Shown: positions 1 to 6,130, numbered from the stretch's first letter. The stretch: 7,671 nt of DNA from Thioalkalivibrio sp. (GCA_018224485.1 JAGTVE010000249.1:1-7671); one strand, 5' to 3'. Translations and numbers: made by a program. Notes: generated by a model from the sequence alone, not told the origin.

Positions 1-788
1 AAGGTATAGGACCACGAGGCCAGCGAGAACGGGATCTGCGCCTGGCCGCGGATGCGCGTGAACAGCAGGATGGTCAGGAACAGCGCGATGAAGAACAGGA
101 TCCGCGCGAAGGGGTCCAGCTCGCCGGTCAGATCCACATAGGCGATAAACCCCACCGCGGGCGGCGCGATCAGGATGAACAGGGTCGGAACCACCTGCAC
201 GGGCAACGGTTCGTGGAACAGGATCCGGTAGAAGACGATGGTCATCAGCATCGCCCAGAACAGCAGGCCGGCACTGAAGAAGAACCAGCCGATCTCCACA
301 AAGCCGAAGGCCACGGCCGGTATCGCGACCAGCACGTTCCCCACAGCGGGAATGAACCACACCGGATTCACCTGCGTGATCGCAAAGCGCGCGTGGTGCA
401 TCCAGAAGTTCACGACCAGGATGGTCACGATCAGGTGGAAGCTCGCCCCAAGCGCGAAGATACCCTTGGCCGGCAGCAGCTCGTGCGGTCGCAGCACGAT
501 ACTCATCAGCACGATGGAGATCGAGATCGCCGCCAGGTAGTTCAGCCGCACGGGGTGGCGCAGGTCGATGATCGTCTCTGCCGGATAGCGCACCGCCTTG
601 AAGATGAACAGCATCGCGAGCAGGAAGAACATCAGCCAGGCGAACATCAGCACCGGCTCGCCAAGCCATGGCGGACCTCCGTATTCGCCCCAGGTGCGCA
701 GTCCGAGGCCGAGCCCGGCAACCCCCATCACCATTGCGAAGATCGACAGCGGAAAGTGTTCCACGCAGTCGCGAAACGTCCTGGACAT
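1..788 (-). CDS. TehA/SLAC1-family (TDT) anion channel or transporter, 3'-truncated by window edge
   Basis: Inner-membrane protein of the tellurite-resistance/dicarboxylate transporter (TehA, SLAC1) family, whose known members are anion channels or C4-dicarboxylate/malate or sulfite exporters. The reverse complement gives 262 residues with no stop before the window edge. Family members are about 310-330 residues, so roughly the last 50-65 are missing. Nearly all of it is hydrophobic helices with short polar links. Recognisable segments are H-P-V-R near residues 78-81 at a helix start, N-P-V-W-F-I-P-A-V-G-N (141-151), and L-I-A-P-P-A-V-G-F (206-214) followed by Y-V-D-L-T-G. The ATG at 788-786 is preceded by GGAG six bases upstream (798-795). 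The gene is divergent from fpr. Substrate cannot be assigned; tellurite resistance is a historical label and not an inference here. Confidence 0.9.
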   Translation of the reverse strand, partial: MSRTFRDCVEHFPLSIFAMVMGVAGLGLGLRTWGEYGGPPWLGEPVLMFAWLMFFLLAMLFIFKAVRYPAETIIDLRHPVRLNYLAAISISIVLMSIVLRPHELLPAKGIFALGASFHLIVTILVVNFWMHHARFAITQVNPVWFIPAVGNVLVAIPAVAFGFVEIGWFFFSAGLLFWAMLMTIVFYRILFHEPLPVQVVPTLFILIAPPAVGFIAYVDLTGELDPFARILFFIALFLTILLFTRIRGQAQIPFSLASWSYT

Positions 789-947
789 CGGCTTCTCCGT
801 CCGGTTGGGGCAGCGGTGGATCGTTGGGCGACTGTACTCAGCATCGGTAGGACACTCATCGATGCGGGGCTGGCCCTGGTAACCGCGCAAGGGTACACCC
901 GATTATCACCAATGCTCCGCCGTCGACAAACCCCCACGCCCGGGGCC

Positions 948-960
948 CGTTGCTGCAACG
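948..960. promoter_or_regulatory. Operator-like inverted repeat in the spacer between the TehA/SLAC1 gene and fpr
   Basis: CGTTGC-T-GCAACG is a perfect 6-bp inverted repeat around one central base, about 50 bp upstream of the fpr start. It is a plausible site for a dimeric regulator, but I recognise no specific factor. The rest of the 221-bp spacer (789-1009) has no gene. I see no convincing sigma-70 promoter for fpr. On the minus strand ACTCAT-N17-ACTGTA (plus-strand reading, 831-859) is a weak candidate (-10 TACAGT, -35 ATGAGT) for the channel gene. Confidence 0.25.
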
Positions 961-998
961 CCTGCCGCAAAGCTGCTACCGTCCGGCGGAAAGAAATC

Positions 999-1003
999 GG
1001 AGG
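999..1003 (+). promoter_or_regulatory. Ribosome binding site that fixes the TTG start of fpr
   Basis: GGAGG lies six bases before TTG at 1010-1012. The same frame is open upstream to an ATG at 950, but that ATG has no comparable ribosome binding site, and the 20 extra residues are Arg/Gln/Cys-rich with no resemblance to the family. TTG is therefore the better start and gives the usual family length. Confidence 0.8.
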
Positions 1004-1009
1004 AAAACC

Positions 1010-1762
1010 TTGCCATACAACCAACAGAGCATCACCTCGATTCGCCGCTGGTCGCCGAAGACCTTCAGTTTCAAGGCAACGCGGCCCGAGGGATTCCGGT
1101 TCAAGAACGGGCAGTTCGTCACCCTGGGCCTGCGCTGCGGGGGCAAGCTCGTGCCGCGCGCCTACTCGATCGTCTCCGACCCCGACGAGCCGGATCTCGA
1201 GTTTCTCAGCATCCACGTGCCGGACGGTTCGCTCACCAGCCAGCTCGCGCAGGCCAGCGTGGGCGACACGATCTGGATCAACAGCAAGGTCACCGGCTCG
1301 CTGACGCTCGAACACGTGCAGCCGGGCCGCAACCTCTACCTGCTCGCCACCGGCACGGGGATCGCGCCCTTCATCTCGCTGATCCGGGGCGAGGCGATCT
1401 TCGAGCGCTTCGAGACGGTGATCCTGGTTCACAGCGTGCGTACCGCCCCGGAGCTCAGCTACCGGGAGGAGCTCGAGGCGCGGGCCGGTGGGCGGCTGCG
1501 CTACGTGCCGACCGTCACCCGCGAACCGCACGACATCACCGGGCGCGGGGCCGACCTCTTCCGCAGCGGCGAGCTCTCGCGAATGCTCGAACTGCCGGAC
1601 CCGGATCCCGAGCTGGACCGGGTGATGCTCTGCGGCAATCCGCAGATGAACAAGGAGATGACCGCCCACCTGAAGGAGCAGGGCTGGACCATGACCAACT
1701 ACAAGGGTGTCGGCAACTTCACGGTCGAACAGGCCTTCGTCACCACGCAGTGCGAGGATTGA
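1010..1762 (+). CDS. fpr: Ferredoxin/flavodoxin-NADP+ reductase
   Basis: Cytoplasmic FAD enzyme that passes electrons between NADPH and ferredoxin or flavodoxin, in bacteria usually linked to redox-stress defence and Fe-S supply. 250 residues from TTG, close to the roughly 250-260 of bacterial Fpr. The N-terminal half is the FAD barrel, with F-K-N-G-Q-F-V at 31-37 and the flavin-binding R-A-Y-S at 50-53. The C-terminal half is the NADP fold, with G-T-G-I-A-P-F at 115-121 and C-G-N-P-Q-M at 208-213. The C-terminal stretch V-E-Q-A-F-V matches the bacterial (Azotobacter/Pseudomonas-type) class, whose tail near the flavin lacks the terminal Tyr of plant enzymes. Here it continues six residues as T-T-Q-C-E-D. 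It stands alone, divergent from the channel gene and convergent with the M14 hydrolase. No ferredoxin gene is adjacent. Confidence 0.95.
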   Translation: MPYNQQSITSIRRWSPKTFSFKATRPEGFRFKNGQFVTLGLRCGGKLVPRAYSIVSDPDEPDLEFLSIHVPDGSLTSQLAQASVGDTIWINSKVTGSLTLEHVQPGRNLYLLATGTGIAPFISLIRGEAIFERFETVILVHSVRTAPELSYREELEARAGGRLRYVPTVTREPHDITGRGADLFRSGELSRMLELPDPDPELDRVMLCGNPQMNKEMTAHLKEQGWTMTNYKGVGNFTVEQAFVTTQCED

Positions 1763-1771
1763 GGGCGTGAT

Positions 1772-1789
1772 CCCCGGCCGCAGCCGGGG
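1772..1789. terminator. GC-rich hairpin between convergent genes, possible bidirectional terminator
   Basis: CCCCGGC, loop CGCA, GCCGGGG: a perfect 7-bp stem centred between the fpr stop (1762) and the M14 hydrolase stop (1802). Position and symmetry suit a shared terminator. Neither side has a T-run, so intrinsic termination may be weak or Rho-assisted. Confidence 0.5.
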
Positions 1790-1801
1790 CTGGCCGCGCA
1801 C

Positions 1802-2821
1802 TCAGGATGGCAGCTCCCGCGATTTCACCCCGTCCACGCTGCGGGAGCTGATCTCCGCCCGGTAGAACCACTCGTTTCCCGGCAGCGCAGTGGGATTGGG
1901 AAAGACGATGAAGCCGTCCGAAGGCGAGCGTACGGCCAACCCGTTCGCGCGCACGCCGACCCCCTCGCCGGCGTGGATCCGGTCGAAGCTCTGCCAGGGA
2001 CGGGAAAAGGTGTCCAGCGGATCATCGCGGTCAACCACCTCGACCAGGCGCAGCACCTCGAGATCGTTGCGCGGCGGGGGCGGCGGCAGCGTCATCAGCT
2101 CCAGGTGGGACAGCGTGTTCAGGATGGCCCGATACGCGACGTCCGGCGCCTCGGGGTCGTCGTGCTGGCCGCACTCCAGGGTCACGCCGTAGCCGCCCTG
2201 GCTGCGCATGTACTCGGTGGTGCCGATGCCGTAGCTGGGGTCGGTACTGAGCATCTGCGCACGCAGCGTCGCATTCGGATTGCTTAGCCGTCGCGCGACG
2301 CCAACCGCGTAGGTGTCGAGCCAGCCCTCAACGATCCGTCGCGGCCCCAGCCGGCGCGCCAGCGCCTCTTCTTCCGGTGCCCGCTGAAAGGACTCCAGAC
2401 CCCGGTCGTTGTTCTCCGGTCCGAGCATCACGAAGGGTTCTCCGGGGGTGTGGAAGGAATGCAGGTCGAGCAGCACGTCGTGGTTTGCGAGCAGCGGACA
2501 GAGGCGGTTGGCCAGCCGATCCTCGAAGTCCTGCGGCGCATCCGTGATGCGGAAATTGCGGTTCAGGTTGCGCTCGCCCATGCGCTGAACGCGCTGGAAG
2601 GCCAGCGGGTTCGTGATCGGCACCAGGGTCAGCGTGCCCCGCAGCAGCTGCCGCTCGGCCCGCTCCAGCTCGCCGGCGAGGCGCAGGATGGCGTCGGTGC
2701 CGCAGGTCTCGTTGCCGTGCACCGCGCCAAGCACGATCAGGCCCGGGCCGGGCTCCAGTCCGTGATAGGTGATGCTGCGCAGCGCCGTGGGCAGGTCGAC
2801 GGGGATGGGGTTGGAAGACAT
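1802..2821 (-). CDS. Succinylglutamate desuccinylase/aspartoacylase-family zinc hydrolase (M14-like)
   Basis: Predicted zinc amidohydrolase/carboxypeptidase-fold enzyme that removes an acyl or amino-acid group; exact substrate unknown. 339 residues. The zinc site is clear: H35-G-N-E38 in the A-V-H-G-N-E-T motif and H121 in L-D-L-H-S-F. Substrate-binding residues sit in R84-N-L-N-R-N-F90, and the catalytic Glu is E216 in T-L-E-C-G. A proline run (P-P-P-P-P-P near residue 245) links to a C-terminal beta domain ending D-G-F-I-V-F-P-N-P, typical of the AstE/AspA family. The start at 2821 is chosen because GGAG lies seven bases upstream (2832-2829); the open frame extends 38 residues further but those do not resemble the family. 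No other arginine-catabolism (ast) genes are present, so true AstE is doubtful. It is divergent from the hisI operon and shares its upstream region. Confidence 0.9.
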   Translation of the reverse strand: MSSNPIPVDLPTALRSITYHGLEPGPGLIVLGAVHGNETCGTDAILRLAGELERAERQLLRGTLTLVPITNPLAFQRVQRMGERNLNRNFRITDAPQDFEDRLANRLCPLLANHDVLLDLHSFHTPGEPFVMLGPENNDRGLESFQRAPEEEALARRLGPRRIVEGWLDTYAVGVARRLSNPNATLRAQMLSTDPSYGIGTTEYMRSQGGYGVTLECGQHDDPEAPDVAYRAILNTLSHLELMTLPPPPPRNDLEVLRLVEVVDRDDPLDTFSRPWQSFDRIHAGEGVGVRANGLAVRSPSDGFIVFPNPTALPGNEWFYRAEISSRSVDGVKSRELPS

Positions 2822-2923
2822 TCGAAGACTCCGTGGCCGGTTGCCGGATGCCCGTGACGCGACCTCCCCGGGGGCAGACCGCGAAGACCGCCCAGGAGTG
2901 CCCCGACATGATTCGACGCGGCA

Positions 2924-2943
2924 CAGGCAGTACACTGCGCCTG
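2924..2943. promoter_or_regulatory. Nested inverted repeat in the hydrolase/hisI divergent spacer
   Basis: GCAGT-AC-ACTGC (2927-2938) is a perfect 5-bp inverted repeat. It is flanked by CAGGC (2924-2928) and GCCTG (2939-2943), which also pair if GC is bulged on one side. It could be an operator or a hairpin in an RNA leader. TGTACT, read on the minus strand, would be a weak -10 for the hydrolase gene, but no -35 is visible. No regulator is recognised. Confidence 0.25.
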
Positions 2944-2944
2944 C

Positions 2945-2967
2945 GGAATCCGGCCGGGGAATCCGGC
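2945..2967 (+). repeat. 10-bp direct repeat upstream of the putative Zur site
   Basis: GGAATCCGGC occurs at 2945-2954 and again at 2958-2967, a 13-bp period, about 20 bp upstream of the palindrome at 2985-2999. The repeat is exact. Its function is unknown; it could be a tandem activator site or a chance duplication in GC-rich sequence. Confidence 0.45.
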
Positions 2968-2984
2968 GCGTCCGGACCCGTTGG

Positions 2985-2999
2985 TGTTACTGTCTAACA
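2985..2999. promoter_or_regulatory. Putative Zur (zinc uptake regulator) operator upstream of hisI
   Basis: TGTTA-CTGTC-TAACA is an inverted repeat with 5-bp arms and a 5-bp centre. The gammaproteobacterial Zur core is TGTTATAnTATAACA; this site has the same length and arm spacing and matches 11 of 14 defined positions. It is a strikingly AT-containing patch in very GC-rich surroundings, 46 bp before the hisI start. TCTAAC (2993-2998) inside it could serve as a weak -10, so a bound repressor would block transcription. No good -35 is seen. Assignment to Zur rests on this match plus the zinc-related genes downstream; another dimeric regulator is possible. Confidence 0.42.
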
Positions 3000-3045
3000 G
3001 CTGGCGTCCCGACCCGAAACCAGTGGCCGGACAGGAGGCCCGCAA

Positions 3046-3519
3046 ATGCTGAAGGATATCGAAAATCTGCCGCGAGGGAGCCGTTTTCCGCGCTCGGAGG
3101 TCCTTGCCGGGCTGCGGCTGAACGCCGATGGCCTGATTCCCGCGATCGCCCAGCAGCACGACACGGGAGAGGTCCTGATGATGGCCTGGATGAACCGGGA
3201 GGCCCTGAACGAGACCCTGGCGACGGGAAGCGTCTGCTACTACTCCCGTTCCCGCGGCCGTCTTTGGAGAAAGGGCGAGAGCTCGGGCCAGGTGCAGCAC
3301 CTGAAGGGGCTGCACATCGACTGCGACGGCGACACGCTGCTGCTGCGCGTGGACCAGACGGGGCCTGCCTGCCACACCGGCCGTTCCAACTGCTTCTTCT
3401 TCCGCGTGGACGGCGACGAGGTGGTGATCACCGCAAACCCGCTGATCGATCCCAAGACCCTTTACGGCGGCCACGGCGCATCCGGCGCCAAGGCCGGGGC
3501 ACCCAAAGATCCGCAATGA
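3046..3519 (+). CDS. hisI: Phosphoribosyl-AMP cyclohydrolase
   Basis: Cytoplasmic enzyme of histidine synthesis that opens the adenine ring of phosphoribosyl-AMP (third step). 157 residues; single-function HisI proteins are usually nearer 110-140, and the last 20 or so residues here are a Gly/Ala-rich tail outside the fold. There is no fused HisE domain. Metal residues are all present: D92-C93-D94-x-D96 (Mg ligands D92, D94, D96; zinc ligand C93), C109-H-T-G-R and C116 (zinc). Their spacing matches the structurally known Methanothermobacter enzyme exactly, offset by seven. AGGAGG lies seven bases before ATG, an excellent ribosome binding site. The gene is outside any his operon and translationally coupled to cysS by ATGA, with a Zur-like palindrome upstream, which suggests a zinc-responsive paralogue. 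If the genome has no other hisI, it is simply the housekeeping copy. Confidence 0.95.
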   Translation: MLKDIENLPRGSRFPRSEVLAGLRLNADGLIPAIAQQHDTGEVLMMAWMNREALNETLATGSVCYYSRSRGRLWRKGESSGQVQHLKGLHIDCDGDTLLLRVDQTGPACHTGRSNCFFFRVDGDEVVITANPLIDPKTLYGGHGASGAKAGAPKDPQ

Positions 3520-4928
3520 AGACGCTGTTCCTGCACAACACCCTCGGGGGCGAGACCGCGCCCTTTGCCCCGGCCGATCCGGACCGCGTGACGATGTATG
3601 TCTGCGGACCCACCGTGTACAACTACGTGCACATCGGCAACGGGCGTCCGGTGGTCGTGTTCGACGTGCTGTTCCGGGTGCTGCGGGCACTCTATGGGCC
3701 GGAACACGTGGTCTACGCGCGCAACATCACCGACGTGGACGACAAGATCAACCAGGCCGCAGCCGCCAACGACGAGGACATCGGCACGCTGACCGCGCGC
3801 TTCACCGAGGCCTTCCACGAGGATGTCGCCCGCCTGGGCGCCCTGCCTCCGACCCTGGAGCCGCGCGCCACCGCCCACATCGGCGAGATGATCGCGATGA
3901 TCGAGCACCTGATCGCGAGCGGCCACGCCTATGTCGCCGGCGGGCACGTGCTCTACGACGTCCGTTCCTTCCCCGAATACGGGCGCCTGTCCAGGCGCAG
4001 CCTGGACGACATGCGCGCCGGAGCGCGGGTCGAGGTCGCGGACTACAAGCGCGACCCCGCCGACTTCGTGCTGTGGAAGCCGTCACGGCCGGTCGAACCC
4101 GCGTGGGACAGCCCCTGGGGCCCGGGCCGCCCCGGCTGGCATCTCGAGTGCTCGGCGATGACCGAGGCCCACCTCGGGGAGACCATCGACATCCACGGCG
4201 GCGGTCACGACCTGGTCTTTCCGCATCACGAGAACGAGATCGCCCAGAGCTGCGCGGCACACGGTGCGGAGTACGCCCGCTTCTGGGTGCACAACGGCCA
4301 CGTCACGGTCGATGGCGAGAAGATGTCCAAGTCGCTGGGCAACTTCCGGCTGCTTCGGGACCTGCTCGAGGTCTACCCTGGCGAGGTGCTCCGGCTCGCG
4401 CTGCTGGCCCGCCACTACCGGGCGCCCCTGAACTTCTCCGAGCGCGGACTGGAGCAGGCGCGCAACGGCCTGAACAGCCTCTACCGCGTGCTGCGCGACC
4501 ACGCCGACATCACAGCCGGGGCGGTCGATCCACGCAACAGCGCGGTCTTCGATGCGCTGCTCGACGATCTCAATACCCCGGGGGCGATCGCCGGCCTGCA
4601 CCGGATGGCCGACCTGCTGGCCGCAGCGCGTGCACCGGAAGAGGCCGCGGCGCGCAAGGCGGAACTGCTCGCGGCTGGCGCGGTGCTGGGCGTGCTGCAG
4701 CAGGACCCGGTGGGCTGGTTCCAGGCCGGGGCAACGGATGCGGCCTCCGCGGAATGGATCGAGGCGCGCATCGCCGAGCGCCAGGCGGCCCGCAAGGCCC
4801 GCGACTTCCAGCGCTCGGATGCGATCCGCGATGAGCTGACCGCCGCCGGAATCCTGTTGGAAGACACGCCGGAAGGCACGCGATGGCAACGGGCGGAGGC
4901 GGCGCCTACAGAAAGCCAACCGCGATAG
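3516..4928 (+). CDS. cysS: Cysteinyl-tRNA synthetase
   Basis: Cytoplasmic class I synthetase that charges tRNA-Cys with cysteine, using ATP. 470 residues, near the usual 460-500. The Rossmann catalytic domain carries H39-I-G-N42 and K269-M-S-K-S273. The structural zinc set that also recognises the cysteine thiol is intact: C30, C212, H237 and E241, aligned with E. coli C28, C209, H234 and E238. N-I-T-D-V-D-D-K-I follows the first motif. The C-terminal part has the DALR-type helices and the family ending with R-D-F-x-x-S-D-A-I-R-D-E-L. The ATG overlaps the hisI stop (ATGA), so translation is probably coupled; there is no strong separate ribosome binding site. The region around residues 27-75 (P-T-V-Y, G-R-P-V-V-V-F-D-V-L-F-R) resembles alphaproteobacterial CysRS more than the E. 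coli type. Together with the context this suggests a second or acquired copy. Confidence 0.96.
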   Translation: MKTLFLHNTLGGETAPFAPADPDRVTMYVCGPTVYNYVHIGNGRPVVVFDVLFRVLRALYGPEHVVYARNITDVDDKINQAAAANDEDIGTLTARFTEAFHEDVARLGALPPTLEPRATAHIGEMIAMIEHLIASGHAYVAGGHVLYDVRSFPEYGRLSRRSLDDMRAGARVEVADYKRDPADFVLWKPSRPVEPAWDSPWGPGRPGWHLECSAMTEAHLGETIDIHGGGHDLVFPHHENEIAQSCAAHGAEYARFWVHNGHVTVDGEKMSKSLGNFRLLRDLLEVYPGEVLRLALLARHYRAPLNFSERGLEQARNGLNSLYRVLRDHADITAGAVDPRNSAVFDALLDDLNTPGAIAGLHRMADLLAAARAPEEAAARKAELLAAGAVLGVLQQDPVGWFQAGATDAASAEWIEARIAERQAARKARDFQRSDAIRDELTAAGILLEDTPEGTRWQRAEAAPTESQPR

Positions 4929-4943
4929 ATCGTCGAGGCAGAC

Positions 4944-6062
4944 ATGGGAGATCTCCTGCATCCGTTGCCAACGACCCCGTTACCGGCCCGTGCGATTCTG
5001 CTGCGCTCCGTGCTGCTGCTGTCCCTGCTGATCCTGCTGCCGGCCCCGACGGTGGCGGCCTCCAGCCCCTTTGCCACGGCACCCGCCAGCGAGGCCGCCG
5101 AGCCGGGCCTGATGGAGCGGGCCTCGGCCTGGATCCTGCAGACCCAGAGGGACCTGCACCGGCAGTTGACGACGGTCCTGCACGAACTCGACGAGGCACC
5201 GACCGCGCGGACGGCCGCGGTCCTGGTCATCGCGAGCTTCCTCTACGGCATCTTCCACGCGGCGGGACCCGGCCACGGGAAGGCCGTGATCAGCACCTAC
5301 CTGCTAACCCACCGGCAGAGCCTGGGACGGGGCATCTGGCTGTCGACCGCGGCCTCGCTGATGCAGGGCGTGACCGCGATCGCCGCGGTGCTGATCCTGA
5401 TCGGCGTGCTCGGGTGGCTGGCCCGGGACACGATGGGACAGGTGCGCGCCCTTGAGCTTGCGAGCTTCCTGCTGGTCGCGCTACTGGGGCTGTGGCTCGT
5501 CTGGCGGGGCCTGCGGTCGATCTGGCGGCTGCACCGGGAGCGACGGGGCCTATCCGCAGCCCCTGCGGAAGCCGTGGCCGTGCGGACGACCGAGTCCTTC
5601 ATCCCGGTCGTCCAGGCCGATGCCCCCGCAATCCTCGCGCCACGTCTGGCGACGGGCAACCACTCGCAGGGGCCGGACTGCGGGTGCGGCACGCCGCATC
5701 ACGTGAACCCGAACCAGCGCGGACCGTGGTACGCGACCGTGCTCGCGGTGGGCATCCGGCCCTGTTCCGGGGCGGTGCTGGTGATGGCGGTCTCGTACAT
5801 GCTGGGAATCTGGCTGGCGGGTTTGGCAGCCGTGCTCGCGATGTCGCTGGGTACCGCGATCACCGTCTCCGTGCTCGCCATCCTCGCGGTGCAGGCCCGC
5901 GACTGGACACGCCGACTGCTGCGGCCCACACCCCTGAGCGGGCTGCGCTATGCCGGCCCGGCCATCGGTATCGCGGGGGGCGCGGTGATCTTCTTCCTGG
6001 GCTGGACCCTGTTCCAGGGCACGCTCGCGGTGACCCCGGTGCGCCACCCTCTGGGGCTGTAG
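4944..6062 (+). CDS. NicO-superfamily metal transporter, ZevB/RcnA-like
   Basis: Inner-membrane permease of the nickel/cobalt (NicO) superfamily, which includes RcnA (Ni/Co efflux) and Haemophilus ZevB (zinc uptake). 372 residues. It has an N-terminal signal-like segment (about 16-39, ending P-T-V-A-A), then an extra-membrane amphipathic stretch (about 55-85). Transmembrane helices follow at about 90-106, 130-159, 170-187, 260-288, 290-316 and 336-360. The first carries the family signature H105-A-A-G-P-G-H-G-K113, and R-P-C-S-G (272-276) begins the second half. The loop between halves has a likely metal site: H240 and D245-C-G-C-G-T-P-H-H253. GAGG lies five bases before ATG, and the gap to cysS is 15 bp, so it belongs to the hisI-cysS operon. 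Metal and direction are not readable from sequence; the neighbours favour zinc. The usual ZevA (DUF1007) partner is not in the window. Confidence 0.88.
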   Translation: MGDLLHPLPTTPLPARAILLRSVLLLSLLILLPAPTVAASSPFATAPASEAAEPGLMERASAWILQTQRDLHRQLTTVLHELDEAPTARTAAVLVIASFLYGIFHAAGPGHGKAVISTYLLTHRQSLGRGIWLSTAASLMQGVTAIAAVLILIGVLGWLARDTMGQVRALELASFLLVALLGLWLVWRGLRSIWRLHRERRGLSAAPAEAVAVRTTESFIPVVQADAPAILAPRLATGNHSQGPDCGCGTPHHVNPNQRGPWYATVLAVGIRPCSGAVLVMAVSYMLGIWLAGLAAVLAMSLGTAITVSVLAILAVQARDWTRRLLRPTPLSGLRYAGPAIGIAGGAVIFFLGWTLFQGTLAVTPVRHPLGL

Positions 6063-6101
6063 GGACCGGGGGTGAGGGCCGGGCGCCGCCGGGGGCCACG
6101 G

Positions 6102-6130
6102 TTGCGCTCCAACGCCCCAACCGGTAAAAA
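6102..6130 (+). promoter_or_regulatory. Candidate sigma-70 promoter for the acyl-CoA synthetase gene
   Basis: TTGCGC (6102-6107), 17-bp spacer, TAAAAA (6125-6130), giving a predicted leader of about 37 bases. The match is moderate (3/6 and 4/6). The -10 lies in CCGGT-AAAA-ACCGG (6121-6134), a perfect 5-bp inverted repeat that could be an operator or hairpin. I see no convincing terminator for the transporter gene in 6063-6173, so read-through is possible. Confidence 0.35.

Noticed and set aside
895..918. Fur- or Zur-like site (GATTATCACCAATGC) in the channel/fpr spacer
   Set aside because: Only a few bases agree with either consensus, and there is no inverted symmetry.
213..1304. 363-residue plus-strand frame spanning the channel gene, the spacer and the start of fpr
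   Set aside because: It crosses two real genes and the spacer, has low-complexity His/Arg/Glu-rich composition, and no plausible ribosome binding site.
728..1801. 357-residue minus-strand frame opposite fpr
   Set aside because: Antisense to a clear Fpr. Its product has no recognisable motif, and it would abut the hydrolase stop only by chance.
2769..3515. In-frame upstream extension of cysS by 249 residues, suggesting a fused protein
   Set aside because: The extension runs through hisI in another frame and is Arg/Pro/Gly-rich noise. The ATGA overlap start at 3516 gives the normal CysRS beginning.
2737..3690. 317-residue minus-strand frame across the divergent spacer, hisI and the cysS start
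   Set aside because: It overlaps three supported genes and the control region, and the composition is that of GC-rich noise.
6063..6120. Intrinsic terminator after the transporter gene
   Set aside because: The stretch is G-rich with only short, poorly paired arms and no T-run; I could not draw a convincing stem.
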